A stretch of 64,000 bases of DNA from Microbacterium bovistercoris (GTDB lineage Bacteria; Actinomycetota; Actinomycetes; Actinomycetales; Microbacteriaceae). The stretch is from the NCBI RefSeq assembly GCF_003387575.1, contig NZ_QUAB01000040.1:26353-90352 (forward strand). Reading direction: 5' to 3'. Below, one piece after another: positions 56,204 through 64,000 of this stretch. The notes under the pieces are model-generated. The model did not search any database. It was given only the letters and a program-made list of their open reading frames with translations, and was not told the origin of the DNA. The position numbers and the translations under genes are program-made. The stretch's first letter is position 1, and the number at the start of each line of letters is the position of its first letter.

Positions 56204-56716
56204 TCAGTGCAGAGCACCTTCCGGGTGAGCCGGGACGCTCCTCGCGTCCCTGCCCGCCCGCCGCGGGGCGAGCAGAGCGATGAGGATCAGTGCGGTGGCG
56301 GCGACGAGCACTGCGGTGACGATGGTCCACAGCAGCGCCGGGTCGTTGACGGCGAGGGTCGGGATGCGCCGCCCCGGGATCAGGGCTGCGAAAGCCCCTG
56401 CCGTGACGGTGCCGGCCCATGATCCGATCATCATGCCGCGGTGCAGGTGCACGTTCCGGTGTCGGATCGCGATGATGCCGATCGTCGTCGTGGTGAAGGT
56501 GAAGATCGCCAGGAAGTGGAAGAGCGTGAAGCCGCCGTCCAGCGAGTAGATGAACATGCCCGACAGGCAGACGAAGTACATCATGATCCCGAACACGCGG
56601 CCCAGCAGGCGGTGCCTGGCGTCCTTGCGGCGGCGCAGGAACTGCACCGGGCCGATCAGGATGACGAAGGAAGCGGCGATCGCATGCACCGCGATGATGA
56701 TGCTCTGGATGTCCAT
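56204..56716 (-). CDS. DUF2306 membrane protein
   Basis: Protein of 170 residues with four to five hydrophobic helices; DUF2306 pattern [38 protein letters not shown], then [22 protein letters not shown]. Histidine-rich loops (RHR, HLHRGMM) suggest a membrane redox or haem-adjacent function, without proof. It is divergent from a MerR-like gene that probably controls it, with a dyad-rich 81-bp gap. Function not established. Confidence 0.85.
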   Translation of the reverse strand: MDIQSIIIAVHAIAASFVILIGPVQFLRRRKDARHRLLGRVFGIMMYFVCLSGMFIYSLDGGFTLFHFLAIFTFTTTTIGIIAIRHRNVHLHRGMMIGSWAGTVTAGAFAALIPGRRIPTLAVNDPALLWTIVTAVLVAATALILIALLAPRRAGRDARSVPAHPEGALH

Positions 56717-56725
56717 GCCTCATAA

Positions 56726-56761
56726 GATAGAAGTACTATCCAAATGTCGCACCCTGGATAG
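56726..56761. promoter_or_regulatory. Dyad cluster between DUF2306 and MerR paralogue B
   Basis: GATAG-AAGTA-CTATC (56726-56740) and CTATCCA / TGGATAG (56736-56742 and 56755-56761) share a half-site, giving two overlapping inverted repeats. Typical of a MerR-type operator controlling both directions. Confidence 0.65.
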
Positions 56762-56797
56762 TCGGCACGTGATCCACGATCCAAGGGAGGGCCTGCG

Positions 56798-57412
56798 GTG
56801 AAGCTCAGCGAACTCGCCCGGGAGACGGGCGCGACCACGGCGAGCCTGAAGTTCTGGATGCGGGAGGGCGTGCTCCCCGCCGGCGAGCTGCGCAACCAGA
56901 CGACCGCCGTCTACGGACAGCGGCACCTCGACCGGGTCGCCCTCATCCAGACGCTGCGGTCCGAGTTCGACGCGTCGATCGCCGGCATCCGCGGCCTGAC
57001 GTCGCTGATAGACCGGCCCGATGCCGTGCCGCTCGATGTCATGGAGGCGTGTCAGGTGATCGCGACCGGGCTCGCGATCGGCGAGGTGCACGACGAGTAC
57101 GCCGAGCTCATCGGCGAGCTCCACGACCGCGTCGGATGGATCCGGTTCGACAGTCTGGCCGCCGGTGTGCTCGCGCACGCGCTCGCCGCATCGGCGCGGG
57201 TCGGCTATCCCTACAGCCTCGCGGCTCTCGAGCAATACGCGCGGATGCTCGATCCCATCGCCGAGTCGGACATCGGCGCCATCCAGCCGGAGGGCACGCT
57301 CGACGTCATGGCGCGCAACCTGCTGGTCGCCGCGGCCGCGCAGAACCGCGTGCTCATCGCGATGAACCAGCTCGCGCACACCGCGGCGGCGGTGCGTCGC
57401 GCGAGAGGCTGA
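56798..57412 (+). CDS. MerR-like regulator, paralogue B
   Basis: Protein of 204 residues with a MerR-type helix-turn-helix, KLSELARETGATTASLKFWMREGVLPAG then ELRNQTTAVYGQRHLDRVALI, and an all-helical sensor domain. Paralogue A has the same N-terminal layout (LRNxTTAVYxxRHxDRxxLI). The GTG follows AAGGGAGGG. It is divergent from DUF2306 across a dyad-rich region, so regulation of that gene and itself is likely. The inducer is not predictable. Confidence 0.88.
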   Translation: MKLSELARETGATTASLKFWMREGVLPAGELRNQTTAVYGQRHLDRVALIQTLRSEFDASIAGIRGLTSLIDRPDAVPLDVMEACQVIATGLAIGEVHDEYAELIGELHDRVGWIRFDSLAAGVLAHALAASARVGYPYSLAALEQYARMLDPIAESDIGAIQPEGTLDVMARNLLVAAAAQNRVLIAMNQLAHTAAAVRRARG

Positions 57413-57427
57413 GGTGGGGAGGGGCGG

Positions 57428-57961
57428 TCAGGACCGGAAGACCGTGTGCAGATCTCCGATGCGGTCGCGGCCGCCGAGGCCGTCGATCTCGAACAGCACC
57501 GAGATGCCGGCGAGCCGGTATCCGAGGCGGTCGACGATCACGCGGCCGGCCTCGAGCGTGCCGCCGGTGGCGAGAACGTCGTCGATGAGCAGCACGCGCG
57601 ATCCGGCGGGCAGGTCGTCATGCATCTCCACGGTCGCGGTGCCGTACTCGAGGTCGTAGTCGACGGATGCCGCGGGCCGGGGCAGCTTCCCGGCCTTGCG
57701 GATCGGCAGCATGCCGACCCCTGCCGTGATGGCGGCCGCTGCGGCGAGGATGAAGCCGCGCGCCTCGATGCCCGCCACGACGTCGAACTCGCCCTCGAAA
57801 GGCGCGACCAGTGCCTCGGTCGTCACCCGCAGCGCCTCGGCGTCGGCGAGCAGCGGGGTGATGTCGCGGAACAGGATCCCGGGCTTCGGATAGTCGGCGA
57901 CGGTGCGGATCAGGGATTCTGCGCGGGACAGGGCCGGGATGTGGGAATCGGTTTCGGGCAC
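57428..57961 (-). CDS. apt: Adenine phosphoribosyltransferase
   Basis: Purine salvage enzyme of 177 residues converting adenine and PRPP to AMP. The PRPP-binding motif is VLLIDDVLATGGTL; the N-terminus has DYPKPGILFRDITPLL and GIEARGFILAAAAA, the adenine-specific signature. The GTG start lies six bases after TACCCT, giving a leaderless gene. It is divergent from a sugar-importer operon. Confidence 0.96.
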   Translation of the reverse strand: MPETDSHIPALSRAESLIRTVADYPKPGILFRDITPLLADAEALRVTTEALVAPFEGEFDVVAGIEARGFILAAAAAITAGVGMLPIRKAGKLPRPAASVDYDLEYGTATVEMHDDLPAGSRVLLIDDVLATGGTLEAGRVIVDRLGYRLAGISVLFEIDGLGGRDRIGDLHTVFRS

Positions 57962-57967
57962 CGATCC

Positions 57968-57973
57968 AGGGTA
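57968..57973 (-). promoter_or_regulatory. -10 of apt (leaderless)
   Basis: TACCCT on the minus strand, GGATCG, then GTG at 57961. Confidence 0.5.
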
Positions 57974-58029
57974 CTCAGGTGCGGCTGCGCGCGACATCCC
58001 GGCTCGGCCGCCGTCGCTCGAAACGGTGC

Positions 58030-58059
58030 TTGACATTCGTGGGAGCGCTCCCATATCGT
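58030..58059 (+). promoter_or_regulatory. Predicted promoter of the LacI-controlled sugar operon
   Basis: TTGACA (58030-58035), 18-bp spacer, TATCGT (58054-58059). The first operator fills the spacer. Confidence 0.7.
58040..58053. promoter_or_regulatory. LacI-family operator O1
   Basis: Perfect palindrome TGGGAGCGCTCCCA, the typical LacI/CebR-like site of actinobacterial glucoside operons, between -35 and -10. Confidence 0.88.
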
Positions 58060-58069
58060 GTTCCTGCAC

Positions 58070-58093
58070 ACGCGTGGGAGCGCTCCCACGCGT
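58070..58093. promoter_or_regulatory. LacI-family operator O2
   Basis: The same TGGGAGCGCTCCCA core at 58075-58088 extended to a 24-bp perfect palindrome by ACGCG/CGCGT. Centre-to-centre distance from O1 is 35 bp, suiting cooperative binding. Confidence 0.88.
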
Positions 58094-58148
58094 CCCTTCC
58101 CACCATTCCCACTCAGGATTCCCGCACAACGCACAAAGGAGTGACACC

Positions 58149-59456
58149 GTGAACACACGCGCCCGCCGTCGGATGCTGGTGACAGCATCTCTCGCCTCCG
58201 TCTCGGCCCTCGCGCTCGCCGGCTGCTCGAGCAGCGGCAATGCGTCAGAGGAGCCATCGGACGAGAAGATCACCCTGACCATCACGACCTTCGGCACGTT
58301 CGGCTACGACGACCTGTACGAGGAGTACGAGTCCGCGCACCCGAACATCAAGATCGAGGCGAACAACATCGACACCGGCGGCAACGCCCGCACCGACGCG
58401 TTCACCAAGATCGCGGCGGGGTCGGGCCTCAGCGACATCGTCGCGATCGAAGAGGGCTGGCTCGGGGCCATCATGGAGGTCTCCGACACGTTCGTGGACC
58501 TCAAGGACTACGGCATCGAGGACCGCAAGGGCGACTGGGTGGACTGGAAGTACGACCAGGCGACCGATGCCGATGGTCGTGTGATCGGCTACGGCACCGA
58601 CATCGGCCCGTCCGGCATCTGCTACAACGGTGCCGCTTTCGAGGCCGCCGGGATGCCGAGTGACCGCGAGTCCGTGGCCGAGCTCCTGAACGGCGACTGG
58701 GAGAACTACTTCAAGGTCGGGCAGGAGTACACCGACAAGACCGGTAAGGCCTGGTACGACCACTCCGGCTTCGTCTGGAACTCCATGGTCAACCAGCTCG
58801 ATGAGGGCTACTACACCGCGGACGGCGAGCTGAACGTCGAAGGCAACGACGTGCTCAAGGAGCGTTTCGAGCTCCTCGGTGCGGCCACGGAGAGCGGCCA
58901 GTCGGCCGCGCAGGCGGCCTGGGATTGGAACGGCGGCAAGTCGTTCGTCGATGGCACCTTCGCGACGTTCGTCTGCCCGGGCTGGATGCTGGGCGTCGTC
59001 CAGGGCCAGGTCGAAGCGGGGGGCGGCGACGCGTCCACAGGCTGGGACTTCGCCGACGTCTTCCCCGGCGGCGCGGCCAACTGGGGCGGCGCGTGGCTCT
59101 CGATCCCGGAGACCTCCGAGCACAAGGAGGCGGCAGCCGAACTCGCCGATTGGCTCACCCAGCCCGAGCAGCAGGTCAAGCAGTCCACCGCCGCCGGCAA
59201 CTTCCCGTCGACGATCGAGGCGCAGGAGACACTCGCGGCCGACGCGACGCCGAACGAGTTCTTCAACGACGCGCCGACCGGCGCGATCCTCGCCGAGCGC
59301 GCGAAGGGCGTCGTCGCCCAGTTCAAGGGTCCGGACGACTCCGTCATCCAGGAGAACGTGTTCGGCCCGGCGCTGAGCGCGCTCGACCGAGGTGAGACCG
59401 ATACGCAGGGTGCCTGGGAGCAGGCGCTGTCCCTGCTGAACGAGCTCGTCGGCTGA
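58149..59456 (+). CDS. CUT1 sugar ABC importer, substrate-binding lipoprotein
   Basis: Lipoprotein of 435 residues with lipobox LAGC (Cys26). SBP family 1, cellobiose-type CebE-like: ITLTITTFGTFGYDDLYEEYESAHPNIKIEANN, ending AWEQALSLLNELVG. GTG start with AAAGGAG seven bases ahead. Import of cellobiose or related beta-glucosides is inferred from the GH1 gene in the operon and the CebR-like operators. No ATPase gene is present, as for CebEFG, which share MsiK. Confidence 0.92.
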   Translation: MNTRARRRMLVTASLASVSALALAGCSSSGNASEEPSDEKITLTITTFGTFGYDDLYEEYESAHPNIKIEANNIDTGGNARTDAFTKIAAGSGLSDIVAIEEGWLGAIMEVSDTFVDLKDYGIEDRKGDWVDWKYDQATDADGRVIGYGTDIGPSGICYNGAAFEAAGMPSDRESVAELLNGDWENYFKVGQEYTDKTGKAWYDHSGFVWNSMVNQLDEGYYTADGELNVEGNDVLKERFELLGAATESGQSAAQAAWDWNGGKSFVDGTFATFVCPGWMLGVVQGQVEAGGGDASTGWDFADVFPGGAANWGGAWLSIPETSEHKEAAAELADWLTQPEQQVKQSTAAGNFPSTIEAQETLAADATPNEFFNDAPTGAILAERAKGVVAQFKGPDDSVIQENVFGPALSALDRGETDTQGAWEQALSLLNELVG

Positions 59457-59468
59457 CGTCACCCCTCA

Positions 59469-59527
59469 TTCCGGTCGCAGACCCCGTCGCCTCGGCATCG
59501 TCTGAGCGGCAGGGGCTGCGACCGGAA
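59469..59527. repeat. Palindrome, CCGGTCGC variant, intra-operon
   Basis: TTCCGGTCGCAG / CTGCGACCGGAA, 12-bp perfect arms, with further CCCC/GGGG pairing and a large loop, between binding-protein and permease genes. Confidence 0.75.
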
Positions 59528-59557
59528 CCACGTCCGATCACCCAGACGGGATAGACC

Positions 59558-60577
59558 ATGACCCTCACCGCTCCGCCCGAGGAGAGCGTGGCCGAGGCAT
59601 CCGCCCCGCCCGCTGCTCGCCGCCCCTGGCGTCACCGCGTCTCTCGGTTCGACCAGAACGCGTCCCCGTACTTCTACATCTCACCGTTCTTCCTGCTGTT
59701 CGGGCTGATCGGCCTGTTTCCCCTGGTGTACACGGTCTGGGTTGCGCTGCATGAGTGGGATCTGCTCAAGGGTGAGGGGCCGTTCGTCGGACTCCAGAAC
59801 TTCACCGAGATCCTCGGCGACGCGATGTTCTGGAACTCGATCTTCAACACCCTGAGCATCTTCCTGCTCTCGGCGATCCCGCAGCTGTGCGTCGCACTGC
59901 TGATCGCCTACCTGCTCGACCGCGGCCTGCGCGCACCGACGTTCTGGCGGATGGGCGTGCTCATCCCGTTCGTGGTCACGCCGGTCGCCGTCGCCATCAT
60001 CTTCTCCAGCATCTTCAACGAGGCCGACGGGCTGGCCAACAACCTGCTGAACCTCATCGGCATCGCCGATCAGGAGTGGAAGCACAACACGTTCCTCTCG
60101 CACATCGCCATCGCGACGATGGTGAACTTCCGCTGGACCGGCTACAACGCCCTGATCCTGCTCGCCGCGATGCAGGCCGTGCCGCGCGACCTGTACGAGT
60201 CCGCGGCGCTGGACGGCGCCGGCGCAGCGCGCCGGTTCTTCTCCATCACGATCCCGACCATCCGTCCCACCCTGATATTCGTCATCATCACCGCGACGAT
60301 CGGCGGGCTGCAGATTTTCGCCGAGCCGCGACTGTTCGACGTGTCGAATGCGGGCGGCATCGGCGGCAGCGAGAGGCAGTTCCAGACGACCGTCCTGTTC
60401 CTGTGGGAGCTCGCGTTCTTCCGCCGCGATCTCGGCGAGGCGTCCGCCGTCGCGATCCTGCTGTTCCTGCTCATCGTGGCGATCGGCGTGATCAACTTCC
60501 TCATCTCGCGACGCATCGCCACGGGGGATGCGCCGAAGAGGAGCGCCGCAGGGAAGAAGAAGGAGGAAGCCCGATGA
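59558..60577 (+). CDS. CUT1 sugar ABC importer permease (CebF-like)
   Basis: Permease of 339 residues: cytosolic tail, six helices from YFYISPFFLLFGLIGLFPLVYTV, and the EAA loop YESAALDGAGAARRFFSITIPTIRP. C-terminal Lys-rich tail (KRSAAGKKKEEAR). The ATG is 101 bp after the binding-protein gene; a repeat palindrome fills the gap. Four-base overlap with the next permease. Confidence 0.93.
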   Translation: MTLTAPPEESVAEASAPPAARRPWRHRVSRFDQNASPYFYISPFFLLFGLIGLFPLVYTVWVALHEWDLLKGEGPFVGLQNFTEILGDAMFWNSIFNTLSIFLLSAIPQLCVALLIAYLLDRGLRAPTFWRMGVLIPFVVTPVAVAIIFSSIFNEADGLANNLLNLIGIADQEWKHNTFLSHIAIATMVNFRWTGYNALILLAAMQAVPRDLYESAALDGAGAARRFFSITIPTIRPTLIFVIITATIGGLQIFAEPRLFDVSNAGGIGGSERQFQTTVLFLWELAFFRRDLGEASAVAILLFLLIVAIGVINFLISRRIATGDAPKRSAAGKKKEEAR

Positions 60578-61461
60578 CCGCCACGCAGGCATTGAGCGTG
60601 CCGGAGAGGATGCGCCGTCGGGGCGCCGCCGCCGGTACCGCCGGGATCGGCAGTCGCCCCGGGTTCCTGACCTACGGGCTGCTGGCCGCGTTCCTCATCG
60701 GCAGCGTGTACCCGATGTGGTGGTCGGTGGTCGTGGCATCCGGCGACAACTCCACCCGCGGCCAGACCCTGCCGCTGATCCCCGGCGGCAACTTCTTCAG
60801 CAACGCGGCGAAGGTGTTCGACGCTATCCCGTTCTGGCTGGCGCTGGGCAACTCGATCATCGTCTCGGCGGTCATCACGATCTCGGTCGTCACCTTCTCG
60901 ACACTCGCCGGCTACGCGTTCGCCAAGCTGCGGTTCAAGGGCCGCGACGGGCTGATGGTGTTCGTGATCGCGACGATGGCGATCCCCACCCAGCTCGGCA
61001 TCATCCCGCTGTTCATGCTGATGCGCGAGCTCGGCTGGACGGGCACGCTCGGGGCGGTGATCATCCCGACGCTGGTGACCGCCTTCGGCGTGTTCTTCAT
61101 GAGGCAGTACCTCGTCGACGTCGTCCCGGACGAGCTGATCGAGGCCGCGCGCATGGACGGCGCGAACCAGTTCCGCACCTTCCTCACGGTCGGGGTGCCG
61201 GCGGCGCGACCGGCGATGGCGATCCTCGGACTGTTCACGTTCATGACGGCCTGGACCGACTACCTCTGGCCGCTGATCGTGCTCCCGCCCCAGAACCCGA
61301 CGCTGCAGACGGCGCTCAGCCAGCTGCAGTCCGGCTACTACGTCGACTACTCGATCGTTCTCGCCGGTGCCGTGCTGGCCACGCTGCCCCTGCTGCTGCT
61401 CTTCGTGGTGGCGGGCAAGCAGCTGGTGAGTGGCATCATGGCGGGCGCGGTGAAAGGATGA
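60574..61461 (+). CDS. CUT1 sugar ABC importer permease (CebG-like)
   Basis: Permease of 295 residues with helices from LTYGLLAAFLIGSVYPMWWSVV and the EAA loop IEAARMDGANQFRTFLTVGVPAARP; it ends in SGIMAGAVKG. Translationally coupled to the previous gene and nearly so to the glucosidase. Confidence 0.93.
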   Translation: MTATQALSVPERMRRRGAAAGTAGIGSRPGFLTYGLLAAFLIGSVYPMWWSVVVASGDNSTRGQTLPLIPGGNFFSNAAKVFDAIPFWLALGNSIIVSAVITISVVTFSTLAGYAFAKLRFKGRDGLMVFVIATMAIPTQLGIIPLFMLMRELGWTGTLGAVIIPTLVTAFGVFFMRQYLVDVVPDELIEAARMDGANQFRTFLTVGVPAARPAMAILGLFTFMTAWTDYLWPLIVLPPQNPTLQTALSQLQSGYYVDYSIVLAGAVLATLPLLLLFVVAGKQLVSGIMAGAVKG

Positions 61462-61466
61462 GATCC

Positions 61467-62891
61467 ATGAATTCACGGCAGTTCCCGGACGGCTTCCTGT
61501 TCGGTGCGGCCACCGCGGCATATCAGATCGAGGGAGCCGCCTTCGAGGACGGCCGCACCGCCTCGGTCTGGGACGCCTTCGCCCGCGTCCCCGGCGCCGT
61601 CGTGAACGGGGAGAACGGCGACGTCGCCTGCGATCACTACCACCGGATGCCGCAGGACGTCGCCCTCATGAAGAGCCTGGGGCTGCAGACGTACCGCTTC
61701 TCCACCTCCTGGTCGCGCGTGCGCCCCGACGGCGGTGCCGTGAACGCGAAGGGCGTCGACTTCTACAGCAGGCTCGTCGACGAGCTGCTCGAGAACGACA
61801 TCCTGCCCTGGCTGACGCTGTACCACTGGGACATGCCCCAGGCCGTCGAGGAGCAGGGCGGCTGGACCAGCCGCGACACGGTGGACCGTTTCGTCGAGTA
61901 CGCGCTCACCATGCACGACGCCCTCGGCGACCGGGTGAAGAACTGGACCACGCTCAACGAGCCGTGGTGCGCATCGTTCCTCTCCTACACCGCCGGTGTG
62001 CACGCACCCGGCCGCACCGACATCGGCGACGGCCTGCTCGCCGCTCACCACCTGCTGCTCGCACACGGCCGCACCGTTCAGGCGCTGCGCGCCCGCGACG
62101 CCGACCTCGACCTCGGTATCACGCTGAACCTCACCGTCGCCGACCCTGCCGACGCAGACGATTCCGCCGACGTCGACGCAGCACGCCGCATCGACGGCCA
62201 GTTCAACCGGTGGTTCCTCGACCCGATCTTCGAGGGCGACTACCCCAGCGACATCGTCCGCGACATCCGCGAAGTCGATGCCGATGCGATCGTCCGCTGG
62301 CAGGCGGCCGTGCACGACGGCGACCTCGACGTCATCTCCGCCCCGCTCGACGCGCTGGGCGTCAACTACTATCACGGCGAGCTGCTGTCCGGGCATGCCC
62401 AGCAGGAGGGCCCCGCGGGCACGCCGCACGACACCGAGGGGCAGCAGCGTCAGACGGCGTCGCCGTTCCCCGCCGACGCCGGCATCCACTGGGTCGAGCG
62501 CGGGCTGCCGCGCACCGGCATGGGCTGGGAGGTGCAGCCCGAGGGGCTCACCCGGCTGCTGCAGCGTGTCGCCGCGGACTACGCCGGGGGCGTGCCGCTC
62601 TACGTCACCGAGAACGGCGCGGCCTACGACGACGTCGTCACCGACGGCGCAGTGAACGACGCCGAGCGCACGGCGTTCCTGCGCGACCACGTCACGGCGA
62701 CGCTCGACGCGATCGAGGCCGGCGTCGACGTGCGCGGCTACTTCTACTGGTCGCTGATGGACAACTACGAGTGGGCCTGGGGGTACGACAAGCGGTTCGG
62801 CATCGTCCGCGTCGACTACGACACCCAGGAGCGCACCGTGAAGGAGAGCGGTCGCGAGTACTCTCGGATCATCGCCGCGCGAGCGGTCTGA
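61467..62891 (+). CDS. GH1 beta-glucosidase
   Basis: Cytosolic enzyme of 474 residues. N-terminal GH1 signature FLFGAATAAYQIEGAAFEDGR; acid/base Glu165 in TTLNEPWCASF; nucleophile Glu382 in YVTENGAAYDD; C-terminal WSLMDNYEWAWGYDKRFGIV. It would split cellobiose and other beta-glucosides delivered by the importer. The second ATG was chosen because AAAGG lies nine bases upstream; an ATG nine bases earlier overlaps the permease stop and has no spacing to the same site. Confidence 0.95.
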   Translation: MNSRQFPDGFLFGAATAAYQIEGAAFEDGRTASVWDAFARVPGAVVNGENGDVACDHYHRMPQDVALMKSLGLQTYRFSTSWSRVRPDGGAVNAKGVDFYSRLVDELLENDILPWLTLYHWDMPQAVEEQGGWTSRDTVDRFVEYALTMHDALGDRVKNWTTLNEPWCASFLSYTAGVHAPGRTDIGDGLLAAHHLLLAHGRTVQALRARDADLDLGITLNLTVADPADADDSADVDAARRIDGQFNRWFLDPIFEGDYPSDIVRDIREVDADAIVRWQAAVHDGDLDVISAPLDALGVNYYHGELLSGHAQQEGPAGTPHDTEGQQRQTASPFPADAGIHWVERGLPRTGMGWEVQPEGLTRLLQRVAADYAGGVPLYVTENGAAYDDVVTDGAVNDAERTAFLRDHVTATLDAIEAGVDVRGYFYWSLMDNYEWAWGYDKRFGIVRVDYDTQERTVKESGREYSRIIAARAV

Positions 62892-62900
62892 GCTGCAGCC

Positions 62901-62943
62901 CGCTCGCCCCGCGAGCGGTTCTCGCCTGCGGAAGCAGGCGAGA
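62901..62943 (+). terminator. Two adjacent perfect hairpins between GH1 and lacI-type gene
   Basis: CGCTCGC-CCC-GCGAGCG (62901-62917) and TCTCGCCTGC-GGAA-GCAGGCGAGA (62920-62943). Partial termination or attenuation would keep repressor expression low. Confidence 0.6.
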
Positions 62944-62972
62944 CGCAGAGAAGAAACGAGAGAGGATGCCGG

Positions 62973-63968
62973 ATGGCACGACCGACGATCGAACAGGTCG
63001 CCGCCGAGGCCGGCGTCTCGCGATCGACCGTGTCGCGTGTGGTGAACGGCTCTTCGGCGGTGAGCCCTGAGGCGCTCGAGGCCGTGCAGGGCGCCATCCG
63101 CCGGCTGAACTACGTGCCCAACCGCGCCGCGCGCACGCTCGCGAGCAGGCAGACGCATGCGATCGCGCTGGTCGTTCCCGAGGACACCACGACGTTCTTC
63201 GGCGACCCGTTCTTCGCCTCGGTGGTAGCCGGCATCAGCGCCAGGGTCACGCAGTCGGACTACATCCTGAACCTGCTGATCGCCAGCGACGACCCCGGCG
63301 ACAAGATGACCGGATTCGTGCGCAACGGCGGCGTGGATGCCGCGATGATCGTCTCGCACCACACCAGCGACACGTTCGTCGACCGCATCGCCGAGGCTGT
63401 TCCGGTCGTGTTCGGCGGGCGCCGTGCGGTGGAGCGCGAGACCGACTACATCGTCGACGTCGACAACGTGCTCGGCGGCAGGCAGGGCACCCAGCGGCTG
63501 ATCGACCGCGGATGCCGGCGGATCGCGACCATCACCGGCCCCCGGACGATGCCCGTGACCTTCGACCGGCTGCAGGGGTTCCGCGATGCGCTGGCGGATG
63601 CCGGGCTGGCTCCTGCGGCTGAGGAGGCGGGCGACTTCTCCGAGGCATCCGGAGCCGCCGCCGCGCGCCGGCTGCTCGAGCTGCCCGAGCCGCCGGACGG
63701 GATCTTCGTGGCGAGCGACCTGATGGCGCGAGGCGCCTACGGCGTGCTGCGCGCCGCAGGGCTCCGCGTGCCCGACGACGTCGCGCTGGTGGGCTTCGAC
63801 GACTCCCAGGTCGCCGTCGAACTCGACCCGCCGCTGACCACGGTGCGGCAGCCGATGTTCGCGCAGGGCGAGGCCATGGCGTCGGTGCTGATCGATGTGC
63901 TCGCCGGTGAGGACGCTCCGCACCACACCATTCTCACGACGGAGCTTGTCGTCCGGGCATCCGCCTGA
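62973..63968 (+). CDS. LacI-family regulator (CebR-like) of the beta-glucoside operon
   Basis: Regulator of 331 residues; helix-turn-helix RPTIEQVAAEAGVSRSTVSRVVNGSSAVS, then hinge and ligand core (FFGDPFFASVVAGISARV; ALVGFDDSQVAVELDPPLTTVRQP). As the last gene of the operon with two matching LacI operators at the front, it most likely autoregulates it and responds to cellobiose. The 32 bases after its stop hold nothing recognisable. Confidence 0.94.
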   Translation: MARPTIEQVAAEAGVSRSTVSRVVNGSSAVSPEALEAVQGAIRRLNYVPNRAARTLASRQTHAIALVVPEDTTTFFGDPFFASVVAGISARVTQSDYILNLLIASDDPGDKMTGFVRNGGVDAAMIVSHHTSDTFVDRIAEAVPVVFGGRRAVERETDYIVDVDNVLGGRQGTQRLIDRGCRRIATITGPRTMPVTFDRLQGFRDALADAGLAPAAEEAGDFSEASGAAAARRLLELPEPPDGIFVASDLMARGAYGVLRAAGLRVPDDVALVGFDDSQVAVELDPPLTTVRQPMFAQGEAMASVLIDVLAGEDAPHHTILTTELVVRASA

Positions 63969-64000
63969 CACGGCCCCGGGCCCGGCCGCGTGCGCGGCCG

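Overview
The window is high-GC DNA from an actinobacterium, most likely a Microbacterium or close Microbacteriaceae relative. The evidence is the strong G/C third-position bias, frequent GTG starts, many apparently leaderless genes with a TANNNT -10 six or seven bases before the start codon, a DtxR/IdeR-type iron box, an HspR-like MerR repressor beside hsp20, and the density of sugar ABC importers paired with glycosidases and LacI/TetR/GntR regulators. No rRNA, tRNA, CRISPR array, phage or transposase gene was seen. The window opens inside one gene, and every gene-free gap is under 300 bp.

Layout. 1-8.1 kb is a mixed stretch: the 3' end of a metal P-type ATPase, an HspR-like regulator divergent from hsp20, a DUF2795 protein, two redox enzymes, a KimA-like APC permease and a VanZ/RDD membrane protein. 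7.2-12.3 kb is an iron-siderophore locus (siderophore-interacting reductase, ATPase, binding protein and a fused double permease) around an iron box. 12.4-16.6 kb carries a secreted/membrane hypothetical, an intradiol-dioxygenase-like lipoprotein, a small alarmone synthetase and an M20 amidohydrolase. 16.6-25.2 kb is a TetR-controlled operon with an oligopeptide-type ABC importer and a GH3 glucosidase, probably for beta-gluco-oligosaccharides. 25.2-31.1 kb holds an MFS transporter, a LacI/GH13 pair with a cre-like operator, an RNase HI and a D-2-hydroxyacid dehydrogenase.

31.2-50.6 kb is the most unusual region. Two CUT1 sugar importers (one with an MGH1/GH63-like glycosidase) and an operon of GH42, glycine dehydrogenase subunits GcvPA and GcvPB, an AcoX-type ATP-NAD kinase-like protein and an SDR are tied together by the same candidate operator, TGTATACAGAATAC(A/G), which also lies beside the local GntR/FCD gene. 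No GcvT, GcvH or lipoylation gene is present here. A TetR-ABC-FtsX efflux-like module is wedged between the importers and the GntR gene. The kinase-like gene is interrupted in frame by a 135-bp tandem repeat (about 2.8 copies) and by two other palindromic repeats.

50.7-57.4 kb contains DUF1761, a secreted M6 metalloprotease, purS-purQ, and two paralogous MerR-like regulators flanking a DUF2306 protein. 57.4-64 kb has apt and a complete LacI-regulated CUT1 importer/GH1 beta-glucosidase operon with two perfect LacI-type operators. Several families of dispersed palindromes run through the window; some form intergenic hairpins, and others have been absorbed in frame into coding sequences.
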